A DNA stretch of 12,080 nt from JASBSR01 sp963847575 (GCA_963847575.1 CAWKAL010000136.1:1-12080), one strand, 5' to 3'. Shown: positions 1-6,950, numbered from the stretch's first letter. Notes: generated from the sequence alone by a model not told the origin. Translations and numbers: made by a program.

Positions 1-2
1 GT

Positions 3-399
3 GACCAGGAGCTGGAAGAAATGACCCAATGGGTCGTCGAAAAACTGGGCCCTGGTGTGCCGATGCATTTCACCGCGTTTCATCCGGATTACAAAATGAC
101 TCGACATTGCCAGCACGCCGCTGGCGACATTGCAGCGCGCCAGGAAAATTGCGATGAAGAACGGCGTGCGCTATGCCTATATTGGCAACGCGCATGATGT
201 CGAAGGTGACAGCACCTATTGCCACAACTGCGGCACGCGCCTGATCGAGCGCGACTGGTATGTACTGGGCGACTGGCAGCTGGACGCAAATGGCTGCTGT
301 AAAAAATGCGGCACCCGCTGCGCAGGCGTATTCGAAGCCGAACACGGCGCCTGGGGCTCAAAACGCCAGGTGGTCAGACTGGCGGACTATGTCGAGTAA
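3..399 (+). pseudogene. amrS: AmmeMemoRadiSam radical SAM enzyme, C-terminal part, frameshifted
   Basis: This is the 3' end of a gene that begins before the window. The first reading frame (from base 3) gives a peptide containing HFTAFHPDYKMT, the typical late segment of AmrS-type radical SAM enzymes related to pyruvate formate-lyase activase. The reading then continues one base out of frame as DIASTPLATLQRARKIAMKNG, followed by AYIGNAHD, STYCHNCGTRLIERDWY and CCKKCGTRCAGVF, ending at TAA 397-399. The two halves join if one extra base is removed, best placed as the C at 102. The radical SAM CxxxCxxC cluster lies upstream and is not visible. The C-terminal CxxC pairs match the family's usual zinc-ribbon-like end. 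In other genomes the family occurs with AmmeMemoRadiSam partners A and B; none is visible here. The break is either a real mutation or a sequence error. The family call is confident. Confidence 0.85.
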
Positions 400-412
400 A
401 AAAACTAAATAG

Positions 413-598
413 TCCACAGATGAACGCAGATGAACACAGATGTTTGTTGGTGCGCCTGCGGCGCACTTCTTAAAAACAATCATGTGCTTTTGCTTTTATC
501 CGCGTTCATTTACTTCGCGCTCTCCTGCGCTGCACCCTTCGGGTCGCACTATCGTGCGTTCAAAATGCTCCCGGCATTTTAGTGCGTTCATCTGTGGA
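413..598. repeat. 186-bp palindrome-bounded repeat element (REP/MITE-like)
   Basis: The element is bounded by a perfect 16-bp inverted repeat: TCCACAGATGAACGCA at 413-428 and its reverse complement at 583-598. The left end continues as a near-tandem repeat of GATGAACRCA. Inside are compact hairpins: GTGCGCC-TGC-GGCGCAC at 450-466, ACCC-TTC-GGGT at 534-544, and AAAATGC-TCCCG-GCATTTT at 562-580. GTGCGTTCA occurs twice in direct orientation (554-562 and 582-590). It lies between the 3' ends of two converging genes and contains no credible coding region. Terminal 'TCCACAGATGAAC' arms are familiar from dispersed palindromic repeats in proteobacterial genomes, but I cannot count copies from one window. 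It could also act as a bidirectional terminator for its two flanking genes. Confidence 0.7.
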
Positions 599-635
599 TA
601 ATTGTTTTGTTATAGACGTCAACGCCAGGTACCAC

Positions 636-2433
636 CTAGTAGTCCAGGTCTTTTTCGGTAAATGCGCGTTCGGGTCTGGCTTTCAGTATGCGTTGCAATA
701 TGTGGTTCATGGTGTGCACATCGTTATCGAATCCGCCGTGGCTGGAACTGCGTGTGCCGGAGCCTCTGGAACCGTTTGAATACACCATTGCCGGGTTCTT
801 GCCGGCTAAATTCAATCTGCGCCTTGAATTTTTCCATGCCCAGGATCGGCTTTTCGTTATCGCGCTCAAATGCATTGGATACGAGGTAGAGCAGCGATTT
901 TCGGTATACGCCGGCGACATTGTCATCCAGTTCGAGCTTGTCTTTTAAATTATATATCGTCATCTCGGTGATTCTGGCAGCATGCTTGCGTTGTAACACC
1001 GGCAGGTAATTATCCAGGTATAGCTCAATCGCGCAGGCGGGCGCCATGAGTGAGCAACTCGAAAACGTGATCTGTTTGCGTTTTAATACATCCAGCATAT
1101 GCGCAAGCACGATGGCGCCGGTACTGTGGCCTGCTATATGGAGATTAATATTCGCGCCGGTGCGTTTGAAATGGCCGATAAAACGCTTGAGTGCATCGGT
1201 GCCGGCACCGTTCGACATAAATGCATCGTTGGCATCGCGTTTCATTTCATCCCACAGCAGTGTACCGGGCCGCGCAGCAGGCCTTCCATAAAGCGGTCAG
1301 TCCAGTCGGTGAAGCCGCCAACGCGTGCTTCTGCCTGCAGGTCTTTGCGCCAGATCAGGTCTTTGAGTTCCTCCATTACCCCGGTGTCGTACATGATATG
1401 AAACGGGTAGATTTTGTTGGCCTTGAAAACATCTTTCATCGCGGCAATTCTGTTTGCTGAATCTGAAGGCGAATTCAAACCGCCGTGTGCGTATATCAAC
1501 AGGTGTTTGTATTTGCCATTTTCGGCCACCAGTTTTGCAGTTTGTTCAACATCAGCAGCGGTGCTCCAGTAACGGCCGCTTTCCATGTAGCGACCGTCAT
1601 CGATATGTACAAAATGACCGGCAATCGTGCTTCGGTCGGTAGCGAGCGTGCGGGTTTTGCCAGACTCGGGCAGTTTTTCCGAGATGGCCGGGCGCAGGCC
1701 GAACAATTGCGGCGTGGGCAGGGCCAGTCGAAACACCCAGGCGTCCATTAAATTCTCATTCCAGTCTTCATAGCGCCATAAAGCCAGTCCCGCTTTGCCC
1801 CAGCCAGTGCCCCAGGAGTTTTGTACCCAGAAGCCTTTGTCGTTATAACCGACGATGGCGAAGGCATGGCCGCCGTCGCGCTTTTTATAATATTTGATAG
1901 TGCCGTCGCGCGGCCTGTCCCAGCCTTTGTGCACATTGGCAGATACCGCGATCACGCCAACTTCGTTCAGCGCGGCGTGGAAATGCGTAATTTCAGGATT
2001 GAGTCGATAATAGGCGCCAACAGTATGATTACGTGCATTCTCGGCGCGCTTGATGGTCAGGATGCTGGTGTCTTTTGTTTTGTACTTCCATTGCTTTTCT
2101 TCACACACGCCCATGTTTTTCCAGCCCCGGATTGCGCCACGCAAACTGGAACCGTCGTAATCTTCGCCGGGCCATTCATCACTGCGTTTGGCCATTTCAT
2201 ACAGCATGCGCGCACTCACCATGATGTCCTGGCTGGCCATTGTATATAAATGATTAATGCAGGCAGCGAGCGAAAAGCCCGGTACATGCGCCTTCGCTGT
2301 GTTGATCCAGTATGTGCAGGTCTTGCGGCGGCTCCATTGCAGGGCGCAGCTGAATCAGGGCGGGTTCATATATGTAATCGCGAAAATCAGGAACATCCGG
2401 GGTGGCGTTGAGGGTTCTTTTTTTACGGGCCAT
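636..2433 (-). pseudogene. Papain-like C1 peptidase fused to alpha/beta-hydrolase domain, three frameshifts
   Basis: Three open segments in different frames form one protein of about 598 residues once three shifts are corrected. The start is ATG at 2433-2431, chosen because AAGGAG (2445-2440) lies six bases upstream; it reads MARKKRTLNATPDVPDFRDY. The papain signature follows: Gln44 and Cys50 in DQHSEGACTG, His about 189 in GGHAFAIVGY, and Asn about 205 in QNSWG. The second half holds an alpha/beta-hydrolase: YAHGGLN, then the nucleophile elbow GHSTG, then a C-terminal HGGFDND segment, ending at TAG 638-636. Shifts: about 2262, where one extra base after the codons for ACTG lets FSLAACINHLYTM continue; about 1256, where one base is missing (RGP to TLLWDEM); and between 741 and 825 (one extra base). 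All catalytic residues survive and there are no other stops, so this is either very fresh decay or sequence error. There is no signal peptide, so it is probably cytoplasmic. It diverges from the metallohydrolase gene at 2743. Confidence 0.8.
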
Positions 2434-2742
2434 TTCATACTCCTTGTGTTTTGAAATCAAACAGCTGCAACTGGATAAGTCTGAACATTGTACCTGGCAG
2501 TGTGTCGAACGAATTATAAATTAAAGAGTGTTAGTCAGACATGATGCGTATCGTGTGAGCGCGCCATGCTCGCCACATACTAGCGCACACAATTATTAAA
2601 GTCAGCTGGCGAAATAACCGAGTAAAAAGCTCGGAATTAGCACGTCAATAACGACGCTTCCAAAATGACTGGCTGTGCTATTGACAGTTGAATTATGATT
2701 GGGTGATTGTTGTTTTTGTCACGATAACAAAGGAGCAAGGGT
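2434..2742. promoter_or_regulatory. Divergent intergenic region between peptidase and metallohydrolase genes
   Basis: These 309 bases carry no convincing gene and should contain both divergent promoters. For the minus-strand peptidase gene a TATAAT -10 candidate reads at 2518-2513, without a good -35. For the plus-strand gene TTGACA at 2681-2686 is a good -35, but the -10 at the right distance is poor (GATTGT at 2705-2710). Dyads are present: CCGAG-N7-CTCGG at 2618-2634; GTCAATA at 2644-2650 with TATTGAC at 2679-2685, the right arm overlapping the -35 candidate; AGCAC at 2639-2643 with GTGCT at 2675-2679; and GTGTGAGCGC (2553-2562) roughly matching GCGCACAC (2583-2590). Promoter assignments are tentative. 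Confidence 0.4.
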
Positions 2743-4336
2743 ATGGCCGCAGCAATGGATACATGGTGGGATGACTGTATTAGTAAAGACTCAGTCAGAA
2801 TGCAGCACCAGGATGGCAGCAAGCTGGATGTATATTTGCTGTGGGGTGATCGTGTGCGCGTGCTGGAAACAGTGGCGGATCGCAGCAAGGTATTTGCGCG
2901 CGGCGTGTCTGGCTGGGTGCCCAACGACTGCACTTGGCGGGGAAGCCTTACTGGAAATCTATGTCATCGATGTCGGCCAGGGTGATGGCCTGCTTGTGGT
3001 TACACCGGAAGGCCACCACCTGGTAATCGATGGCGGTGATTTACGTTCCAGGCAACAAACAGGTAAAAGTGCTGCAGATTTTATCGACTGGAAGTTTTTC
3101 AAAGATTATCGGTTTTTTGATCAGCGTGACACTGACACAAGCTTGATGCATATCGATGCATTGATTGTCAGTCATGCAGATCGCGATCACTATGGCGGTT
3201 TACACGACCTGGTCAAAGCCAGCCCGGGCAGCGAGGAGGACCAGCTGAGTTGCGCAGGCTTAACCGTTGAAAACGTTTATCATCCGGGCTTGTGTCCACA
3301 AAAAACCGGTACCGACAAGCTGGGCCCAAAACAGGGTGATTATTTTACCGGCCTGCTTGGCAATCGCGCGTCCGCCGTCGGGGGTCTGAGCAGTACGCAT
3401 ACCGACGGGCTTGAAATACGCGGCCAGTATGCGGATTTTATCGAAGATGTACTTAAAATTAATACCAGGGCGGGCGCGCCAACGCCGATACAGAGAGTGT
3501 CGCATGCACTCGGCTATTTACCGGGCTTTGAGCCTGGCGGTGACTCAGCAGTCAGTATAAAAGTGCTGGGGCCGATTGAGGACACGGTCGGTGGCAAGCC
3601 TGCACTGTTTGACCTTGGCAGCGAAGCGATCAACAAGAATGGCCATTCGGTTGCCTTGCGTCTTGATTATGGTGACAGGTCATTCCTGCTCGCCGGCGAT
3701 CTGAATGACAAGAGCCAGAAGGCGATCATGGCGCATTACGGTGCTGCGTTTGCAGATGCGTGGAAAGTCGATGTTGCCAAGGCCTGCCACCATGGAAGCC
3801 ATGAACAAAGTTTTGAATTTCTGCAGGGGCTGCAACCGCTGGCGAGCGTAATATCCAGTGGGGATGCTAACACCTACAACCATCCCCGGGCATGGATACT
3901 GGGTGCGCTTGCCCTGGTCGGCAGGGTGATCAGGCATGGCAAGCACGGTGCCAGCCGGCTAAAGGCGCCGCTGGTCTACAGCACTGAAATCGCCCGTAGC
4001 CTGAACCTGAAATCTGTCGAACAACTCCAGCGTTTTGCTCAGCCGCAGGCGTTTAAAAAGCCGCAGTCAGCACCCGAGGAAGTTGTTTCGGGTGATGTCA
4101 CGCTTTCCAGGTGGCGCGCTGTGATAGACAAGGATTCGAGCAGTGCGCTTGACAATCAACCGGTCGACAAGCTTAGAGTCATGCAGGGTATTATTTATGG
4201 CCTGGTCAATATACGTTCTGACGGTAAACGGCTGTTGTTCGCTGTTCGAAATGAAGGCAACAAAAGCTGGGCGTATGAAACCATCGAGGACGATGAGATA
4301 CAGACGGCCGTGACATCGAAAATTGATTTTCCATAA
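2743..4336 (+). pseudogene. ComEC-like metallo-beta-lactamase-fold hydrolase with N-terminal SH3-like region, one frameshift
   Basis: The protein is about 530 residues after one correction. The start is ATG 2743 because AAAGGAG (2729-2735) sits seven bases upstream. The N-terminal frame (MAAAMDTWWDD..., then VYLLWGDRVRVLE, GVSGWVPNDC) looks like an SH3-type beta-barrel. It then passes out of frame: one extra base near 2932 separates WVPNDC from LGGEALLEIYVIDVGQGDG. The remainder is a complete ComEC/Rec2-type metallo-beta-lactamase domain: IDVGQGDG (about residue 75), VIDGGD, the metal-binding SHADRDHYGG (HxDxDH, about 143), LLAGDLND (about 315) and ACHHGSHEQ (about 347). No transmembrane segments are seen, so this is a soluble hydrolase and not a DNA-uptake channel. 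Family members hydrolyse phosphodiester or related bonds; the substrate here is unknown. The gene diverges from the papain/alpha-beta-hydrolase gene, suggesting joint action. The frameshift may be real or a sequence error. Confidence 0.8.
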
Positions 4337-4438
4337 TCGAGTGACGAGTGCCTGCCAGGTATGTTTTTGACAGCGAATTCAGAGATTCTAAGCGTGCCAA
4401 CATAATGTACGCCTGGAGACTATATTGATTCGCCTGGT

Positions 4439-5254
4439 TCAATAGCTGTAAATGACGGTAAATCCCACACCTGAATCTGCAACCGAGTTTGAAAGCCCGT
4501 TTAAAACGTACACATTGCCGGCCCATTCCCGGCTGAATTTCTGGTTCGCATTTATGCTTAGCATGCGGCCATCTTCAAACGCGTCTGATGTCGCTTGCTG
4601 GTATTCATAAACGATACTGACTGATGTCATCGGGCTGAACCTGTATGCCAGTCCCGCTGACGCGAACAATGCATCGTTGTAATCGACAGCTTTGGTATCG
4701 CCGACAAAAAGGTAACCGACGGAGGCGAACGGCCGCAGGTCATATCTTTCATACATGCCGTAAAGTTTTACCGACAAATCACTTTGTCCGGTGCCCAGTT
4801 TGTCCCGGGTGCTCGCAGTACCCCACCTGATCGAAGCTGTTAATTCATAAAACATGTCACTGTGTTTCGGCAGGAGGGCATGCGATACGCTGGTGATGAT
4901 GTCACCGAACCCGGAGTTGGTTTCAATGCTGCCGGTGGCAGGTAAGGGCAGGCCACCACCGCCTGTGCCGGGCAGGGTGTTGTCTATACTTTTTACCATC
5001 CCGTTGTTACTCGGCAGGATGCTGCCGTCTCCGGTCACACTGAGAAAGGGTATGGTCAATCTGAAGCGCCAGTTGTCCTCGGTGTATTGCGCTACAAACG
5101 GAATGGTGGTGATATCGGTATCGTTCACCTGGCCATAGTCACCGCTGGTTTTCTCATAGCCTACGCTTAGATCAGTATGGCCAGCGGCAACAGCACCCTG
5201 CCAAACCAGTGCAAGCAAGGGCAAGCTCAGGCGAGGAATAATTCGGTTGTTCAT
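4439..5254 (-). CDS. Outer-membrane beta-barrel protein, transporter/porin-like
   Basis: From ATG 5254 the protein is 271 residues. It begins MNNRIIPRLSLPLLALVWQG followed by AVAAGH, a Sec signal peptide probably cleaved near AVA-AG. The mature part alternates polar and aromatic residues in amphipathic beta strands (for example TDLSVGYEK, NWRFRLTIPFLSVTGDG, VKLYGMYERYDLRPFASVGY, SVSIVYEYQQ). It ends in an aromatic residue (VIYSY), as expected for BAM-assembled outer-membrane barrels. A Gly/Pro-rich loop (PGTGGGGLPLPATG) probably faces outward. It resembles the broad family of barrel proteins annotated as 'transporter' or phenol-degradation MetA-like; the substrate cannot be told. A TTG start at 5269 would add five residues, but neither start has a good ribosome site. 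It lies 152 bases downstream of the small exported-protein gene in the same direction and may be co-transcribed with it through the 5291-5369 palindrome. Confidence 0.75.
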   Translation of the reverse strand: MNNRIIPRLSLPLLALVWQGAVAAGHTDLSVGYEKTSGDYGQVNDTDITTIPFVAQYTEDNWRFRLTIPFLSVTGDGSILPSNNGMVKSIDNTLPGTGGGGLPLPATGSIETNSGFGDIITSVSHALLPKHSDMFYELTASIRWGTASTRDKLGTGQSDLSVKLYGMYERYDLRPFASVGYLFVGDTKAVDYNDALFASAGLAYRFSPMTSVSIVYEYQQATSDAFEDGRMLSINANQKFSREWAGNVYVLNGLSNSVADSGVGFTVIYSY

Positions 5255-5290
5255 GCGCAGAGTCTTCAAATAGTTGTGGTCATAAAGGAT

Positions 5291-5369
5291 GCAGCCGAAC
5301 CCCGTATCCTGCCATACCCCAGATAGATTTCATTGATCTGGATGAAGCTTTGGTACGGTGTCCGGCTGC
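5291..5369. repeat. 79-bp imperfect palindrome between two minus-strand genes
   Basis: Three perfectly matching blocks are nested symmetrically: GCAGCCG (5291-5297) with CGGCTGC (5363-5369), CCGTA (5302-5306) with TACGG (5354-5358), and CCAGAT (5319-5324) with ATCTGG (5336-5341). The intervening gaps are equal on both sides (4 and 12 bases), around an 11-base loop; 23 of 34 arm positions pair. As RNA on the minus strand it would fold into a long interrupted hairpin 38 bases after the stop of the exported-protein gene. No T-run follows, so it is not a standard terminator. It could be a REP-type element, an mRNA-stabilising structure or an attenuator. Confidence 0.55.
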
Positions 5370-5406
5370 GTGTGCAGGGTCTAGCCGCATTTATGCCCCG
5401 CCCTGC

Positions 5407-5745
5407 TTACCGGCTCTGGCGAGTCATGGCGCCTGATCCTACGCCGCCCTGGCGTGATTCTGAACGTCCCTTGTACTTGTATTCATTGCGAACCTGCGCT
5501 TTCTTCTGCTGGATTATTTTCGCCTGCTTGCCATCGCCATCGGCTTCATGGAGTCGATCCATCTTCTGCTCGCGCACGCGATCCTGGGCCTGCTCGGTAT
5601 CAGGTGTTTGCAGATTTAGTTCTTCGCGCACGCGATCCTGGCTGCGTGTTTTGGTCAGATCAGCGTCCGCGGCAAAGGCAGACCCCATTGAACTGGCGAG
5701 TACCAGGGCTGCGCCAAAACCAGAAATTTTCTTGAAAGTATTCAT
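5407..5745 (-). CDS. Small exported protein with RVRE repeat, function unknown
   Basis: The gene encodes 112 residues. The start ATG 5745 is supported by GAGGAA (5757-5752) six bases upstream. The N terminus MNTFKKISGFGAALVLASSM and the following GSAFA-AD form a clear Sec signal peptide, giving a mature protein of about 87 residues, very polar and rich in Arg, Lys, Gln and Glu. QDRVRE occurs twice 18 residues apart, encoded by an identical 17-base DNA repeat (5571-5587 and 5625-5641). The middle is probably helical or disordered; the tail is Gly/Ser/Arg-rich. There is no lipobox or membrane segment, so it is probably periplasmic. I do not recognise a characterised family. Its promoter carries two copies of the 17-bp palindrome also found before the divergent DUF6502 operon, so the two units are probably controlled together. 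The outer-membrane barrel gene lies downstream. Confidence 0.8.
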   Translation of the reverse strand: MNTFKKISGFGAALVLASSMGSAFAADADLTKTRSQDRVREELNLQTPDTEQAQDRVREQKMDRLHEADGDGKQAKIIQQKKAQVRNEYKYKGRSESRQGGVGSGAMTRQSR

Positions 5746-5771
5746 AGCGGTTTCCTCATTGTTTTGTAATC

Positions 5772-5788
5772 GTGGGAATTATTCCCAC
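5772..5788. promoter_or_regulatory. Operator site 1
   Basis: A perfect palindrome, GTGGGAAT-T-ATTCCCAC. Its centre is 32 bp from operator 2, about three helical turns, and it lies just downstream of the minus-strand -10 at 5797-5802, over the expected transcription start. Binding here would block initiation of the exported-protein gene. Confidence 0.8.
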
Positions 5789-5796
5789 ATGCCATT

Positions 5797-5825
5797 ATTA
5801 TGTGTGGGAAATCATCCCACGTCAA
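5797..5825 (-). promoter_or_regulatory. Sigma-70 promoter of the small exported-protein gene
   Basis: On the minus strand TTGACG (5825-5820) and CATAAT (5802-5797) are separated by exactly 17 bases, each matching consensus at five of six positions. The predicted start is near 5790, giving a leader of about 45 bases to ATG 5745. Operator 2 is embedded in the spacer and operator 1 covers the start region. Confidence 0.75.
5804..5820. promoter_or_regulatory. Operator site 2
   Basis: GTGGGAAATCATCCCAC, the same 17-bp motif with six-base perfect outer arms. It fills the spacer between the -35 (5825-5820) and -10 (5802-5797) of the minus-strand promoter, a classic repressor position. Confidence 0.8.
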
Positions 5826-5982
5826 TGATCCAGGTCAACAATGTGGCATCAGGCGGGTTGTTATCAACCAGGCCGGCATCGAGCGCGTGGTTGCCAGCAT
5901 GGGCGTAGCGTCTGATTTCATTATTAAAATCTTTAGTTTTGATAAGTGTCCTGGTGATGAAAGCCGAGGCCCTGCCGTGCAA

Positions 5983-6011
5983 TTGTGGGAATAGTTCCCA
6001 CGCAATATGAA
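5983..6011 (+). promoter_or_regulatory. Candidate upstream promoter of the DUF6502 operon
   Basis: TTGTGG (5983-5988) and TATGAA (6006-6011) are spaced by 17 bases. Both hexamers are moderate matches. The geometry, with operator 3 in the spacer and operator 4 near the start, mirrors the divergent minus-strand promoter, which supports the call. Confidence 0.45.
5985..6001. promoter_or_regulatory. Operator site 3
   Basis: GTGGGAATAGTTCCCAC, with outer arms GTGGGAA/TTCCCAC perfectly paired. Its centre is 30 bp from operator 4. It overlaps the -35 and spacer of the upstream plus-strand promoter candidate. Confidence 0.8.
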
Positions 6012-6012
6012 T

Positions 6013-6043
6013 TTGTGGTACTATTTCCCACGATGGTTATAAT
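6013..6043 (+). promoter_or_regulatory. Candidate proximal promoter of the DUF6502 operon
   Basis: A perfect TATAAT -10 lies at 6038-6043. The best -35 is TTGTGG at 6013-6018 with a long 19-base spacer containing operator 4. The predicted start is near 6050, about 64 bases before ATG 6114. Confidence 0.55.
6015..6031. promoter_or_regulatory. Operator site 4 (degenerate left arm)
   Basis: GTGGTACTATTTCCCAC matches the other three sites except in the inner left arm. It is centred 30 bp from operator 3 and lies directly upstream of the TATAAT at 6038-6043. The imperfect arm suggests weaker binding, perhaps cooperative with operator 3. Confidence 0.7.
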
Positions 6044-6113
6044 CAGCCAGGCGTCCACAGCTTGATCCTGATCAGGCAATCGGCGGGTTTTAAAACTCAG
6101 GGCAAAAACGGAT

Positions 6114-6950
6114 ATGAGCGGATACAACAAAACACAGTTAGCGCTTGTCAAAGCAGTCAATATGCTTTGCAGGCCGTTGGTTCGCCTGTTGATTGAGAAA
6201 GGCGTGAGCTTTGGGCAATTTCGTGAACTGATGAAAGAATTGTATGTAGATGTCGCGGATGAACATTTTTCACTAGATGGTAAGCCGCCGAGTGACAGTC
6301 GAATTTTCGTACTCACTGGCGTGCACCGTAAAGACATCAGGCGAATTCGCCAGCAGGCCGATGATGAGCGCCAGCAAATTACAAGTACAGCTTCACTCAG
6401 CGGTGAAATTGTTGCGCGCTGGCTGAGTTTGCCAAAGTACCAGGATGACAAGGGTAAACCTGTAGCGTTGCAGAAAACCGCAAATAAAAATCAACCGAGT
6501 TTTGATCAGCTGGTTAGCAGCGTGAATAAAGATGTGCGCCCAAAAGTTATTCTCGACGAATGGTTGCGTTTAAATATTGTGCGCATGAAAGACGAGAGCG
6601 TGGTGCTCAACCAGTCTGCGTTTGTCACCAATAAAGAGTTTAACGAGATGGCTTACTACCTTGGTCATAATGTACATGACCACATCGCAAGTTGTGTCAA
6701 TAACGTTCTCACAAATGATGAGCCCATGCTTGAGCGCAGCGTATATTACGCATCATTAAGCGAGGCATCAGTAAACAAGCTGCGTAAGCTTGCCAGTAAG
6801 AAAGGCGATGAGCTTCTGCAGCAGCTCAATCAGCAGGCAATAAAACTGTATGACGCTGATAAGCACAAGGCTGATGCAAACTATCGCATGCGCCTGGGCG
6901 TTTACTGGTACCAGGCACAAATAGATAAAAAGCAGGAGACCGAGCAATGA
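6114..6950 (+). CDS. DUF6502 family protein, probable HTH transcriptional regulator
   Basis: 278 residues, which as far as I know is usual for the family. The N-terminal third is helical and resembles a helix-turn-helix: CRPLVRLLIEKGVSFGQF, then RELMKELYVDVA, then SRIFVLTGVHRKDIRRIRQQ, where LTGVHRKDIRRI fits a recognition helix. The middle (QLVSSVNKDVRPKVILDEWLRLNIV) and C-terminal helical parts have no domain I recognise; there is no signal peptide or membrane segment, so it is cytoplasmic. The stop overlaps the next gene's start (ATGA at 6947-6950), indicating translational coupling to a DUF5666 lipoprotein. Four palindromes in the upstream region, two at its own promoter and two at the divergent gene's promoter, are the obvious binding sites for an autoregulator. 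DNA binding is inferred from fold pattern and context; family function is not established to my knowledge. Confidence 0.8.
   Translation: MSGYNKTQLALVKAVNMLCRPLVRLLIEKGVSFGQFRELMKELYVDVADEHFSLDGKPPSDSRIFVLTGVHRKDIRRIRQQADDERQQITSTASLSGEIVARWLSLPKYQDDKGKPVALQKTANKNQPSFDQLVSSVNKDVRPKVILDEWLRLNIVRMKDESVVLNQSAFVTNKEFNEMAYYLGHNVHDHIASCVNNVLTNDEPMLERSVYYASLSEASVNKLRKLASKKGDELLQQLNQQAIKLYDADKHKADANYRMRLGVYWYQAQIDKKQETEQ

Larger units (their letters stand above)
5746..6113. promoter_or_regulatory. Divergent control region with four operators and three candidate promoters
   Basis: These 368 non-coding bases separate the small exported-protein gene (minus) from the DUF6502 operon (plus). Operator pairs lie at 5772-5820 and 5985-6031. 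The central 160 bases hold no credible gene; the only small dyad I see is GGTTG-TTAT-CAACC at 5856-5869. The plus-strand leader after the last -10 (6044-6113) is about 70 bases with a weak ribosome site before ATG 6114. Individual operators and promoters are listed separately. Confidence 0.75.

Noticed and set aside
1821..2249. 142-codon plus-strand open frame
   Set aside because: It is the complement of the papain-domain coding sequence, which carries all the expected catalytic motifs.
2699..2960. An in-frame upstream extension of the metallohydrolase with a Cys-rich N terminus (MGDCCFCHDNKG...)
   Set aside because: It is the out-of-frame reading of the SH3-like region. The other frame has a good ribosome site, a sensible start and a family-like sequence ending at the domain junction.
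5333..5908. 191-codon plus-strand open frame
   Set aside because: It is antisense to the small exported-protein gene, runs through its promoter and operators, and is rich in Arg/Ser/Cys with no recognisable motif.
5800..5994. 64-codon plus-strand open frame in the divergent control region
   Set aside because: It begins and ends inside operator sites, has no ribosome site and matches nothing I recognise.
5933..6451. 172-codon minus-strand open frame
   Set aside because: It is antisense to the DUF6502 gene and overlaps its promoters and operators; there is no domain-like content.
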